Assembly (NCBI GenBank): GCA_015680625.1
Contig: JAAAXW010000074.1
Span: 1 to 64,000, forward strand
DNA length: 64,000 bases
Direction: 5' to 3'
From: Mortierella hygrophila
Taxonomy: Eukaryota; Mortierellomycota; Mortierellomycetes; Mortierellales; Mortierellaceae
The notes under the pieces: model-generated
What the model was told of the DNA's origin: nothing
Database searches by the model: none
The model's input: only the letters and a program-made list of their open reading frames with translations
Part shown: positions 45,539 to 57,200 of the stretch, piece by piece
How positions within the stretch are numbered: position 1 is the first letter of the stretch
Layout: every line of letters starts with the position of its first letter
Program-made: the position numbers and the translations under genes

Positions 45539-45896
45539 ATGGGCCAGACACCTGCAGACACCAAATCGATCCCCAAATTTATTACCACTACTACCACCGG
45601 CACTTCTAATGCCATCAACCAGGTCGACCATCGTCCAAATACTACAGGACGAGACTCAGCGCAGGCTGGATGAGCTCAAGGATGTTCACAACGCATACGC
45701 AAATCTGAGTGCCAAACAGAACGAGGATCGACGTGGGTGTCCGCCAACAACGCCTCATGTTCAGCAACCTTGGATTAGATCTGCCAAGATTCGGGACTAC
45801 CGATATGACTTGAACGATATGGCGGCCGAGCTTGAGGACAAGATTTCTGATATTCGCAAGGAGCTCGCCATTACTCTCATCGGAGGTCGCGAATAA
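45539..45896 (+). pseudogene. Small coiled-coil family, member B (frameshifted)
   Basis: From ATG 45539 the N-terminus is Thr-rich (KFITTTTTGTSNAIN), like members A and D. The core RSTIVQILQDETQRRLDELK, KDVHNAYANL and DYRYDLNDMAAELEDKI is in another frame, entered about 45600-45625 (an ATG at 45609 could also serve as start). The second half lacks the Trp-His block of A and D. A one-base indel explains it; alternatively a shorter protein starts at 45609. Confidence 0.55.
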
Positions 45897-46099
45897 GTTC
45901 TTGGAACTCATACTGTCTTGGCGGTTTTTTTTGTCCCTGAACCGAGATAAAATCTTCATCTTTTCTTTTCTTTTCTTTTCTTTACGTCTTTGATAATAAA
46001 TCTCAATACACTTTCAAACGTGTCAATCAATATTGCATAGGTCGAGTTTGTTTCTCTTTCTTATTTACTTTTTTAACAAAACAGTCTCCCTCTCACTTA

Positions 46100-46378
46100 T
46101 CCAGAACCAAAAACCACCTGCAACATATATATCAAGTACCAACAGCCCCGCCATCACCAGCACGAAGTTTAACCACGGATGTATCGCTGCTATCGCCAGG
46201 AATTTTCAGCTCGAGATCGAGCGCCGACTGGAGGAGCCCAAGCATGTCCGTGAGGCCTTCCACCTCTGTCACATTCACGGCTCTTAGAGTTCACTCTGAC
46301 AACAAGCATTCTCTAACGTTCCGTAAGGAGCTGCAAGATGCGAGGCCCAGCCTCAAGGAGGACGTTGGTTCAATATGA
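46100..46378 (+). pseudogene. Small coiled-coil family, member C (truncated)
   Basis: A frame gives SSTNSPAITSTKFNH, then LEIERRLEEPKHVREAF, equivalent to the first helix of the family, and stops at 46285-46287. About 45 bases later a second piece TFRKELQDARPSLKEDVG resembles the C-terminal helix. The middle is deleted. Confidence 0.5.
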
Positions 46379-47470
46379 TAGGAAGAGCTGATATCGACAG
46401 ATCAAAAAGCAACGTCGCTATGGACGCTTGGCTGCCTCATGCCAGTTATTAATTAGAAATTTTCTTGTACCTTTTTCAAATTCCAATTCACTGCAATTAC
46501 TTTTTCCTCTCGGGTTAGCGATGTCTTTAAGCGAAAGGTGTTACAAGCGCATGTTCATCAAGTTAAATTAATGGCCTCAAAGTCGGTGGAGCTGTCCTTC
46601 AAACCTGATCCTGAGTTCTAGTTCCCAAAGGGTATTGATGCTCAAACCACTGTCACAGGTAACGAGAGAAAGCTAGCGTTAGCCTAGATCTCAAAAAGCG
46701 TAAAAAATCGGGGACAACAAAGTGGAGGGAATTCCTCCGAAGAAGACATCGATTGGAATGAGTCATTGAATGGATCGCCGAGGACTTGTAAACCGCTAGG
46801 AGCCGAGTGTCGTCCTTGATCTTTAGTAAGCATTCCTGTTTGATAAAGCATCCTTTCACACCCTCGTATACATTGCGGATCAATAACGGAAGAGAGCCTC
46901 CACCGTAATGTAGAAGATTGAAAACCTGAAGGAATAGGATGTTGATAGTGTTCTGGCCGAAGAGCACATGCTGGCACAACTTCTTTTGGAACTACGCTAA
47001 GGCTGCGACTACAATGTTGTCATTGTTATTGATATGTTTCTTGGAATCCATTATGTCCTAATGACGCTTGCAAAAAAGTGTAATAAGATTAAGGTGAAAG
47101 ACCAAAGTTAACTTCCAACCATGAAATTAAAGATGTTGACGCGGATCTAACAAGCCGCACTCCACTTTCTGCCTCCCGCCACAGAGCTAAGCAGGGGCTA
47201 AGCTAAGAAAGTACCAGCTATTATGACAAGGGTGTATGTAATCGAAGTCTTCCTACCCGATGCAAAACAATGAGATTCCGTGATCATAGTCTACAGTACC
47301 TTTGTGTGTGTGTGAGAGAGATAGAGAGAGAGGAGGCGAGGGATGAAAGAAAAGAAAGGAGGCGAGAGGGATGAAAAAAGAGGTGATAGCGAACGCAGAA
47401 GAATAGAATGGTGAGTAGGAATGATGCTGGAGTAGAGTTTAGGATAGCAGTGATGGTGATTTTAGTTTTT
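46379..47470. other. Unassigned region
   Basis: About 1.1 kb without a recognised gene. A minus-strand frame at 46979-46653 (FGQNTINILFLQVFNLLHYG) has no start context or partner and is probably transposon debris. GA-rich DNA lies at 47290-47420. Confidence 0.4.
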
Positions 47471-47510
47471 CGCTCAGATGCGTCTTCGGTGACGTAATTT
47501 GAGCGCCCAT
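47471..47510 (+). promoter_or_regulatory. Palindromic promoter element, copy 3
   Basis: Core CTTCGGTGACGTAATT at 47484-47499 followed by TGAGCGCCCATT. Here CGCTCA (47471-47476) pairs with TGAGCG (47500-47505), and GCGTC pairs with GACGT around the TTCG tip: different arm sequence from copy 1 but the same geometry. A CT-rich leader exon and a donor GCAAG|GTAACT at 47639 follow. Confidence 0.65.
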
Positions 47511-47672
47511 TCTCTACTCCCCCTTTCCTTTCTTTCACATAGTCTCCACTACATACACATGTACACACACACCGCTCTCCCCCTCTCCCACCTGCTTCTT
47601 CCATCTTTCCCTCGCCTTCACAGTGTGCTCTCCGCAAGGTAACTGCCCATGCATTCTCACGCCGCGTGGAAG

Positions 47673-48093
47673 TCTTGTCATGTTAGATCGGCCTCCTTTA
47701 GGTGTAGCTACCGAGGAGGTGGTCGCAGGGCGGATAGTCTTCAGTTTGAAGGTGCGACATTTCCTGAGGGTGGTCGTGCAGTCAGATTGTTGGATCCATG
47801 TGGTGACCTGCAGCGAGTAAGGAATTGAGTCCATTGGCTCGCATGGAAGTCTTGTCTTGTTAGATCGGCCTCCTTTAGGTATAGCGTGGTTAACGGATGT
47901 CTCCGTCACGTCGACCGGGGAGGTGGTCGCAGGGCGGATAGCCTTCGGTTTGAAGGTGCGACATTTCCTGAGGGTGGTCGTGCAATCAGATTGTTGGATC
48001 CATGCGGTGACCTGCAGCGAGTGAGGAATTGAGACTTGTCATGTTAGATTGGTCACCTTTAGGTGTAGCGTGGTTGACGGATGCTTTGATCGC
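47673..48093 (+). repeat. 177-184 bp tandem repeat, about 2.3 copies
   Basis: Units start at 47673, 47850 and 48034 with a variant of CTTGTCATGTTAGATCGG. The copies share CCTTTAGGTGTAG, GAGGTGGTCGCAGGGCGG, TTTGAAGGTGCGACATTTCC and GTGACCTGCAGCGAGT; the second has a 25-base insert. The whole array lies inside the predicted leader intron 47639-48234 of the next gene. Confidence 0.8.
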
Positions 48094-48273
48094 GACAATT
48101 AAACAATACGACAGTGCATACTATGTATTCTCCACACTGGGGGTGCTCTTTTACTCCAAGTCAACAGGGTGGATGGTATAACTGAGCCTCTTCTAACTAA
48201 TTTTATTCTTTACAATATTGAGTATCGCAACTAGACTGAATCCAACAAAAGCGTCTCTACAACCTTCTCCGAG

Positions 48274-50504
48274 ATGACAACACTTAAACACCAGTCGATG
48301 CAGGAGAACGACCAATATGTGGAGAAGCCGATTGGCGAGCAAGGACCAATTTCCCTCAGGAGATATCTACCTTGGGTTATGGAGCAGCATGATAAAGAGC
48401 ATGTCTCGTTCGCTTCGTTTGTCGAGAAATTCAAGTTATCAGACTTAACGGATGCGCTAGAGACCTATGAGGCATTGATCAACTCCACAAATCTCAAAAC
48501 TTGGCGCCAACAATCGTTGAGTACAGCGTACCGCACCTTCAAGAATCACAGTCTGCAGGGATTCTGGTCAAATCGTATGCTCGAGATAGAGCGACGCGGG
48601 ACAAAGACCAACTTCGATATTGTGGCCACGAAGACTGCAAGAATTGTGCAGAATGCAAGTCTGGACGAGACATTGAGAGCAGCAGGTGTATTGGGGAGTG
48701 ACAGCAACGATCAGTACGAACTGGAGTGTTCAGTGCGGTCAAAACGAAAGATGCAGCAAGGTAGAACTGTAGTACTGCTTACTCCAGTAAATTGCCCATT
48801 GCCAACTTGGATGTTATATTTTCGGGACTTAGACCGTTGTTCTTTTTTATCGTATGGACTTAGGTGGATCCTTCAAGGAGCACAAAAGAAAGGCGAGGGC
48901 TGCAGACGAGACTTCAACAAATACAGAGCTTATCGACGGCGCGGCCACCATCAGTAGCCATCAAGAGGCAACAGTCAGCTCTGACGGTGGCGCTGGCGAC
49001 GCGGGTCCCGCTACTGAGCCACGACCACACTTCGACCTCGACTCGACACGGCGCATCACCCTGACTGTGGCTGGATTCGATGTGGGTGCTGCCTTCAGGC
49101 GTCTGCAGGAGGAGGCGGCCCCTTTCATCAACAACGAGGGCCTTAAAGTGTCGATCAAAAAGCTCCATCTAATGTTGTAGGTTTAATAGGACGAGTTTCG
49201 TGGCAGTGGTACCTTATACAGCATGCTATACACCAATATGCGGTGTATTTGCTAAGCACCTACATCTTTCCATGCTACGGAAATAGGTCAGCAAATTCAA
49301 TCTGGGACACATCTGAACGTTTACCAGGGATGCCAAGCGACACACATCGCAACATCCTGTCAGAGATCAAGCCTGCAGTGGTTCGGCTCTCTGCCGAGAA
49401 GTCACGCTTGTTTCTGGACTTCTCATACGAGCTTGCAGCGACTGGTCGCGTGCGATCCCGTGCGCTGGAGACTGAGGAAGAGGAGGACCTGCTGCAGCTA
49501 TTCCAGGATTTGTATGTATTCCGTCTTTGTCCTTTGGAGTCATCTCAACAACAATCCGTGTATGGAACCAGCCACTTGCCGATTCGTTGACATAATCTTT
49601 TTTTTATTGTTTATTCTTGTTAGTTCCAAGAAGCTTCCGCCCGTCGCACACCCCTCTGTGGTGGACAACGAAGACACTTATAGCCATGGGGCTCTTGATT
49701 CTCTAATGTCCGTTTTTTTTCCAGCATCGGATCGAGAGTACTGTCTCACGTGGGCTAATCGCCCATCACGAGGATCTCGAGAGCGGCGAGGGGTGCGGGA
49801 TGCGAACAAGCCTGATTGCACTATCATAAAGGAACTTTTTGATTTGGCCTTTGCAGAAATCAAGGCCCCCAAGGACGATCGCAGCACCCGTCTTTACATC
49901 CAAGACAAGTGGGCATTGGCGTCCTTGGCGAAGGATACGATCGACTTGCACTTACGTGAGCGGCGAACTATCACGTCCATCTTTTGCCTGCAAGTCTTTG
50001 GTAAGCAAGAAAAATTTCAAAACTAGATCATGTTCTTTCTCACTCTATCGTTTTCTCAATACCAGAAGCACTAACCTTTGCTGACACCGTCTGTTTTGTC
50101 CGCCTCAGGATATCAACTCGCTGTTTATGAGCTTCGCTTTCGGTCAGGCATATATATGTTGACCGAGATAGGTACCGGATACCTGCCGCGCGATAAGAAC
50201 GACACCCACTGCTTAATTCGTTGCATAGAGCTACTCAACACCGTCAAGGTAATTTCATTACTCTTTGAGAACCAACGCAAGGTGGAGCTCGTGTTTTCCA
50301 AGGACTAACTCCATCATCTTGCTTCTTTCTCAACAGAGTCTTATGGATGATATTCCGGTACTCCAGTACGTCCATACGCCACCTAAGCGCGATCCGGATT
50401 ACCTGCTGCCAGAAGAGCTTCGACCACAGCCAACCAACATCACTCCTTCGTCTCGACCGTTCTTTGGCGGCATTGTCAAGGGAAGCCCCGACGCACCGAA
50501 GTGA
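48274..50504 (+). CDS. Hypothetical protein with PD-(D/E)XK-like nuclease signature
   Basis: Six exons (48274-48760, 48864-49176, 49287-49511, 49624-50000, 50109-50248, 50337-50504) join in phase to 569 residues. A probable non-coding exon and 596-nt leader intron (47639-48234, branch CTAAC) precede the ATG. No known domain starts the protein. In the C-terminal half KPDCTI (D406) is followed 13 residues later by FAEIKAP (E420-x-K422), the PD-(D/E)XK spacing. Helices DKWALASLAKDTID and a strand ITSIFCLQVFGYQLAVYEL follow, then an acidic/Pro tail. Proteins of this wording recur in Mucoromycota, some as Crinkler C-terminal domains, but no LXLFLAK-type N-terminus is present here. All exons are intact, so it is likely expressed; function is inferred from a short motif only. 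Confidence 0.6.
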
Positions 50505-50654
50505 AGCCTATTTACCAGCTTGGTACAACAACAACAACCTCAAATCTACATCTCTCCCATCCCTATATGCAACATTTACACCCAGAACTGTCATCGACAA
50601 ACAGTAGAATTATCACCCAAAAGACAGTAACTACGTCAACTTACGAGTCGGTAC

Positions 50655-50920
50655 TCATGACGCCTCCTCTCTAAGTACATTTGGTCTTCCAAAATCAAAA
50701 CGAACAATAGCCTGAATTCCTTGCAGAGGCCATACAACTACACCTTGTTTTTTTGTGATTCTCTGTCGCCTTTCCTTAACTTGAGCAGGTGGAGACAACA
50801 TTGTTGCAAATTCAGGAGGTCCGATAACGGTTGACCATGTTGCGCCTGCAGTTGATACAGGTTGTTGTACTTGTTGCTCCTTAGTAGACGCGCAACGCAA
50901 TACATGGACACTGAAATGAT
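50655..50920 (-). pseudogene. Orphan terminal exon or gene fragment
   Basis: A minus-strand frame preceded by an acceptor-like ATTTCAG (about 50915) reads STKEQQVQQPVSTAGATWST, then KERRQRITKKQGVVVWPL and RFDFGRPNVLREEAS, ending at 50655. It has the look of a last exon, but no preceding exon was found before 52 kb. Family not recognised. Confidence 0.3.
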
Positions 50921-52479
50921 AGTCAGTTTTTCTATCTACGTAGTGTCTACGTTATTCTAATACGGTAAAGTGAACGTTGGACGCAATGGGTTTTCGACAC
51001 AATGGCCACCCTGCCCCGTCCATCTACCTACTGAAGGATCGATAGACCATTACACACTGAAAATCACAATCGAGGTGATTTTTACCCTTTTGTTCTACGC
51101 GAGATTTCTGTTCTCGATGAGTCCCCCATAGGACACCTCCGTTACCTTTTAAAAGATGTGGCACCCAAGCCAAACTCCTCACCTGACGATATCTTCAACC
51201 TAGATCGGCTACTTAAAGTAACCTTAAAGCTAGAAAGAAAATGAATTACGTTTCTACTTAATTAAAGAAGTATAAAAAAACATTATGGTGGTAGTGGGTA
51301 GTGGTACCACTCCACATGTCTTTTCACAATGTCAAACTAGAGTCAAGCTCAACAAACTCTTCTCTCCCTGCTGATTTTGCCAAGCTATTTCCCTTGGCTG
51401 TGGTGTCGCTAGATAGTAGATAGGGACAGCGGGAATCTTATAAATAGTTCCCCGCCGTTTACGCGTTTGCTTGAATTTCTTCAGTCTGACATTTAGAGCG
51501 CCGGGCATAAATCACATTGCGTCAATGCTACTTTTTGGCTATCGTAATGCCATGTCTTAATAAGACAGTTAGACTCCCCTTGTCCGTACTAGTTCTAAGT
51601 TGAATGTTAAGTGTGCATCAGATGCCGAAGCAGCTTAAGCGCCTTCGTAAAAATTCTCGAACTGATTGTGCCTAGATAGTTCCATAAAAATCTCTAAACC
51701 TAGCATGATAGCCCAATATCCCCATTCCTCAGAGTCAATCCATTTCCAAAAGTTATGGATCAATTATACTGACTACTCCACTTTGGGAACCTACTAAGGT
51801 GTGAGTACGACCAGGCGTGAAGGTTATTCTTTCCCTCAGATTTTCAAGGGCCGTTGAGAGCGCACAGGCAGGAGAGAGATGTCCTGCTCTACCAAACATT
51901 GAGCCGTATATCCACGTAATCTGATCTCACGGTGACAGTATGTTAAAAAGAAAAGAAAACTCTTCCTAGGGCTCCCACTGGCGTCTCCGAGTTCTGTAAA
52001 AAATTCACATCCTGGTGCAGGGATATTATTCTGCTTCCCTTTCGATGGACGGCGCAAAGAATTGCGCACTTTAAAGCGGAACTCACCTATCTCTTAGGAT
52101 TGACCTACCCATGTCCAACTGCTGTTCACATGGAACCTTTCTTCACTTCAGTCTTCAAAATTATCACTTGAATATTTGCTACTACTACCAAGATCTGCAC
52201 TAGAGGCTGCTTCACTCAGACGTCTAAAGCTTCTTCACAACTTCCATGCCTGCCTACTCGTCGGGGCTTTGCTTTTACCCTGACGGCGAATTATGGGCAA
52301 TACGCTTGAGCGCTTTCCATTTCCAGGGCTAATTCATTCGACAGGTGATTTTATACGCACTTCTGCTTTTGCTCATACTCTCAACAGCACCAGAATAGCA
52401 CCCTTGCTTCTAAATCAAGTGTGCGCACAAATAAATCCATCCTCCTTACCATTCAGATATATCCATCACGTCCGATACA
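50921..52479. other. Unassigned, decayed sequence
   Basis: About 1.5 kb with many stops in all frames. Fragments such as ADFAKLFPLAVVSL (plus, near 51370) and EFFTELGDASGSPRKSFLFF (minus, near 51980) hint at old retroelement coding DNA but cannot be assigned. Confidence 0.4.
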
Positions 52480-52752
52480 ATGAGTGCTATCGAGACAACC
52501 AACTAGTCGTCATTGGAGCCCAATGCGACCGTCTCCTTCACCTCCGCAGCCGCCACCACGATCACCAACTCGACTGGAACCGAAAACATCGACACCAACA
52601 CCGCGTCCCACAGGCCTGCCGCCGCCAAGGCTCCTCTAAAACAAGATCAAGCGCAAGAAGTCGGCCAAGCTACTGGTCCTAAGTGCAGGCATCCTTCCCG
52701 CGCCGGGTGGGAAAATGCCATTGATATGAGCGGCTATGGCTTTGCCTTCTAA
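52480..52752 (+). pseudogene. Possible family-related N-terminus with in-frame stop
   Basis: ATG 52480 opens MSAIETTN, then TAG at 52504, and the same frame continues SSLEPNATVSFTSAAATTIT and TGTENIDTNTASHRP to 52752. The Thr/Ser-rich N-terminus and position in the array resemble the small coiled-coil family, but the helical core is absent, so the link is weak. Confidence 0.35.
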
Positions 52753-53508
52753 GAAGGGTTGGATCCTAGTCGGAAGGGAGGCATCAGATCCTGAAGGACT
52801 ATGTGGAAGTTGCCGTGGGATGAACTTGATAGGACCGGATACCATTTGGAGGACGTAAACAAAAGCAATGTACTATTTTTGGAAGGAAAAAAGGTTGGTT
52901 GCTTTTAAAGAACCAGGGCTAGGAAAGTGTCGCGTCCTACACTATGGTCAGAGCTGATCGGCAGACTCTTTGCATGACCGGTTACCCCTAATAGCAATGG
53001 TTCGGCCCCTGGAACCATTGATCAGTCTGGGACTATCTTAGAACACAGATGTCTTCACCCCTAATTTATCCACCGTTTATTTATTTATAACTTCTCTTTA
53101 CACATATATTAGCCTGCAATATCCCAATAGTTTGATCCTTACCTAGTAACTTGAATAATACTACGTCTCTGCCTTTGACACTCACCTCTGACTTCCTGAT
53201 CATTACATCTTCTGACTTCCACACTTTCACCTGATCCTGCCTCGAGAAAGGTCAATCCTGCCTTACTCTAGTCAAGATTCTCGACAGAAAGCCTTTTTTT
53301 CCTTTGTGCGCATGCATATTTCAAAACAGTCATTTTTGGCGCATGATTACATCAAAAGGAACTATATGACCAACCAACATATAAAAACTTTCATATATAT
53401 ATATATTTTTTTTTACCCTTTTCTTCGCCTTTTTCGCTTCGCAACCACACACACATATCATCACGTACCTACTCCCTTGCATACTCGCACACTCAAACTT
53501 CCAACATC
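52753..53508. other. Leader region of coiled-coil family member D
   Basis: About 750 bases, AT-rich, with a (TA)n run near 53395-53405 followed by a T tract and a CT/AC-rich leader before the ATG. No gene seen. Confidence 0.5.
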
Positions 53509-53916
53509 ATGGGCAACAACACAGACACCAACGCTCCTTCAATCGCCATCACCACAATCACGACCACCGACTCCGGAAATGGCCTCGCCACCGACTCCAG
53601 AAACGGCCTCGCCACCGTCACGGCCATGCTCCAAAGCGAGCTCAACCGAAAACTGGCTGACCTCAAGGACATCCACGCGGCCTACAAGTGGATCCACGCA
53701 TATTGGACTGAGAGCCGACCGGAAGCCTCCCCTCAGTACTGCTACGCCGTCGTACACTGCTGGTCGCACTCAGAAAAAATGTGGCAGTACCAGCATCGAT
53801 TGGAGGATGCTGCTACAAAGACTGAGAGTGAAATCGCCCAGCTTCGGAAGGAAATGTTGGATGCGCTGGTGAATAGCCATCGTTCGGGACTTGCCCCTGC
53901 TTCATACTCGGAGTAA
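53509..53916 (+). CDS. Small coiled-coil family protein, member D (hypothetical)
   Basis: A single exon of 135 residues. N-terminal Thr-rich part (ITTITTTDSGNGLATDS, with a 24-base internal duplication), then LQSELNRKLADLKDIHAAY, WIHAYWTES, YAVVHCWSHSEKMWQYQHRL and the helix LEDAATKTESEIAQLRKEM. It matches member A position by position, including H/Y-VVH-CW-H-S and W-x-Y-RL, at about 35 percent identity by eye. Separated from A by 9 kb, with the broken copies B and C next to A, all in the same direction. No known domain. Confidence 0.7.
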   Translation: MGNNTDTNAPSIAITTITTTDSGNGLATDSRNGLATVTAMLQSELNRKLADLKDIHAAYKWIHAYWTESRPEASPQYCYAVVHCWSHSEKMWQYQHRLEDAATKTESEIAQLRKEMLDALVNSHRSGLAPASYSE

Positions 53917-54206
53917 AGAGATCTGGTTTTTTGATGGGCTTCTGCCTTCGTTGGAGTATACAGCAGGGAGAAATTTTCGATTCTGTTGGAGCGCCTTGAT
54001 TGCTCTCCCAACACACAATGTGTTTTCTTCATAGCAGACCTCCGACCCCTTGTATTGCACAGCGTAGGTTTCTTTAGCAAAACCTATTGAGCATGCTTTC
54101 ATGATAGTACTATTATTCATACTTGCAAACAACCACAAGGAAATGAGAAAAAATAAGCTAAAAAAAAACAAAACCAGAAATAAAACCAAAGAAAGTCGAA
54201 GCCTCC

Positions 54207-57200
54207 TTACTCCTGACGGTACCGATCCAACATCGAAACATGCCTCGCCCCACGCCTCTTCGGACACGTACACAGCGTCGCCATCAACTCAGGCTCCCTT
54301 TTCAGAGTCGCCAGCGTCGCCAACGAGACCTCCTTCCTCAAATCCTCCATATGCTTCCCGACTGCCGTAGCCATAGTCCGCCCATGAATCCGAAAATGGC
54401 ACTTCAACACAGGGTCCCCATTATCTTGATTCCTCGATCCATTTGACGACCGCATCCCCAACCCCAACTTCTTCAACAACTTCTCGGAGTCGCTAACCTT
54501 CTCGGCAGCCTCGGTCTCAAACTTGAAGCTATGACAGCCCTGGTGCTGTAACGATTCAAGGAGGACCTTGTTCGGATGGAGGACCATTCCCTCGAAATTG
54601 ACATGCTTATCCAAGAACGGCTTGAGCAACCTCCGGAACAGATCCGTGATGAGATCAAAGTCAAACCCGCTGTCGACAAACACCGCCCCCAGAGTCGACT
54701 CGACCAAATCCCCCAACACTTTTGGCATATAGATATCCACCCAATATTCCTTCTCCAACTCCCCCGTCGGGGATTTACTCGCCCGTTCCTCCAGACTGAC
54801 CATCGCTCGAGAGATAGCACCAATCAATGACGGCGAGTAGTGGTTGAGAAACTTTTGGAGCCCCCACTTGAGCGAGATGGCGCCCAGGATGCCATTGTTG
54901 ACAGACGCGTCTTTGATGAGCGTGATCGCTCCCGGTGGGGCATCATTATACTTTTCGTAGTAGTACCGAATGACCTGGAAGTCCAGCACCGCATCGCCCA
55001 GGAACTCCAGTCGCTGGTAACAGACCGCGTCCGCTCGGATGTGTGACGCGTGCGTCATGGCCTCAAAGAATAACGACGGGTCTTTGAACTCGTACCCCAA
55101 AATCTTCTGAACGTCCTGAATCGCCGCCATGTTGGCTAATGACAGCGGCGCCGGGGTCATCAACGACAACGCCGTCGATGAAGACGAAGACAATCCTTCC
55201 TCTCCTCTCCACGCCGCTTCCTTGGTCATCTTGGCTTCCAAGAATACCCTCTCAAAATCAGCCCACGTCGTAAACTCATCAAATGGGATCCGAAGAGCCT
55301 TGGCCGCCTGGAACGCCACTTTATACCCACCGCTCAGGAACGCCGCCCCCAAAGAAGCCTCAATCACATCGGCAAGGGTCTTGTTCGAAAGTTGATGTTT
55401 CTGCACACTCTCCCACTCCTTCTTGTCGACCGTGAAATGAGGCGGTCTCCAGGACTTGCGATGGAACGGCGTACTGCTGATGAACCGATACAACTCCAAA
55501 CTCATAGCGTGACCGAGAAGAGCTTTGTTCGAGATGATGCGAATACGACTTGCGTGGAGCTGACCTTCATCCTTGGCAGGATTGACAATGTACAACCGGA
55601 TCGTACTGGAGAACTTCAGGAACGAATCTCCCAGCAACTCGAGTCGCTCGTACTGATAGTCACGGTTTGACGATGAGGTCGTGAAGGCTTCCTGCAGGTA
55701 ATCTAAGCGGATTTGGCTGAGACCAACCAACTCGCGCGCTTCATAAACAAGCAGCGTCTGGTCCAAACTGAAGAGGATCGAGGGGACCAATTGCGCCATC
55801 CTCAGCACGTCGGCCTTGATAGTGCCTCTGATACACGCCTTCAGCGGTACTATCATCGCTCCGGTATCCTCCTTGGCCTCCTCCTCACGAACTGCAGGTT
55901 GCAGGTGGTTCCTCATCTTGCGCACCCGGTCAACCATCAGAATCTTGTCCTTGCCCTCACAGTCCACATGGAACTTCCACTTGAAATACGCCGCAAATGT
56001 CCTCGGTGCCGGAGTAGGAGCTGGTGTCGCCACCCCTTCAGCTGAAAGATCGGAAGCTGAACGGCTAGAAGGCGATGAGTTGCCAGTGGATCCGTCGGGT
56101 GACGGTGAGGTGGCCGCGGAAGCCTCAGCAGCTGATCGTTTGGTATGATTCCTGAGTTTGGCGAGAGATTCATCCCACGCTGCAAGCTCCTGTTGGAAAG
56201 TATCGGGCGGCATCAGGTCCTGCATCTTGTAGTCTGTGACAATCTTCTTGAGGAAGAACTCTCGAGTCGGATCCTTGTGGAGTGCCAGCAACGTGGTTTG
56301 CAACGCTTGCTCGTCCTCTGTCTCTGGGATAGGCCCTAGATCAGGTTGCACCTTCTGGCCAGACTCGATGTCCTCCCAAGATATGTCCAACTCAGTCTCG
56401 GCCAAAGTTGAGTCCAGCTTAGAGGATGCGGTACGCTTGCAGAGTGGCACAACAAAGTACGGCATGGTCTCCAGGGAGCACTCAAAGCTCTTGCGGCACA
56501 TCCGCTGGAACAACAGCAGGGTATACTTTTGGAAGACGAGGAGCTGCTCCTTCTTCACTGTAACCGACTCTGGATAACTTTTGATGTTCACCAGCCTGCC
56601 AGCTCCTTCAAGATACAGACGGATCGGCGCAATCGCATTTGGTAGAGGTTGGCGCGTCAAAATACACATCAGGCGGAACCGGTGCTTGCCTCCCAGACAC
56701 TCAACATCACGCTCATTCATCTCAATGACACATCTGTGAAGGGTGATGGGAGCTTCAATGTCCATCGGGTCCTGTTTCCAGATCTCAGGGCATGTGTAAG
56801 GGTAAACTCGGTTCTTCTCGATCGTCTCCACGGGTCCAGATTCGACTGGTGAGTCGCCAATGACCTCCCGGACCACCACCGGCAGCAGGTTGTCGTTGAG
56901 AGCCTTGAGAGAGTGGAGCATCTCACAGGCCTTGAAGGCTGCCGACTTTCGCGCCATCAGCTTGGTCGAGGTGCGGTCTGACTGTACGATCCGGATAGAC
57001 GCATTTGGAGGCAAGGTGAGGTCGCAAATGAATCCAGATGATCCGTTGGCCGTAACAGAAAACTCGGGTCTCAGCGAACAAAACTCGTCACCTGTTAGGG
57101 AGCTGCAATAGTAATACAGAAGCGGTATGGCCGAGTCCAGTGTGAGAAGCGCACCGGTGGATGGGACCCTGTAAGATTGATCCGGGGTCAGCATGTCCAT

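Noticed and set aside
46653..46979. Minus-strand 108-codon frame as a gene
   Set aside because: No recognisable motif, start context or partner exon; neighbouring DNA is decayed.
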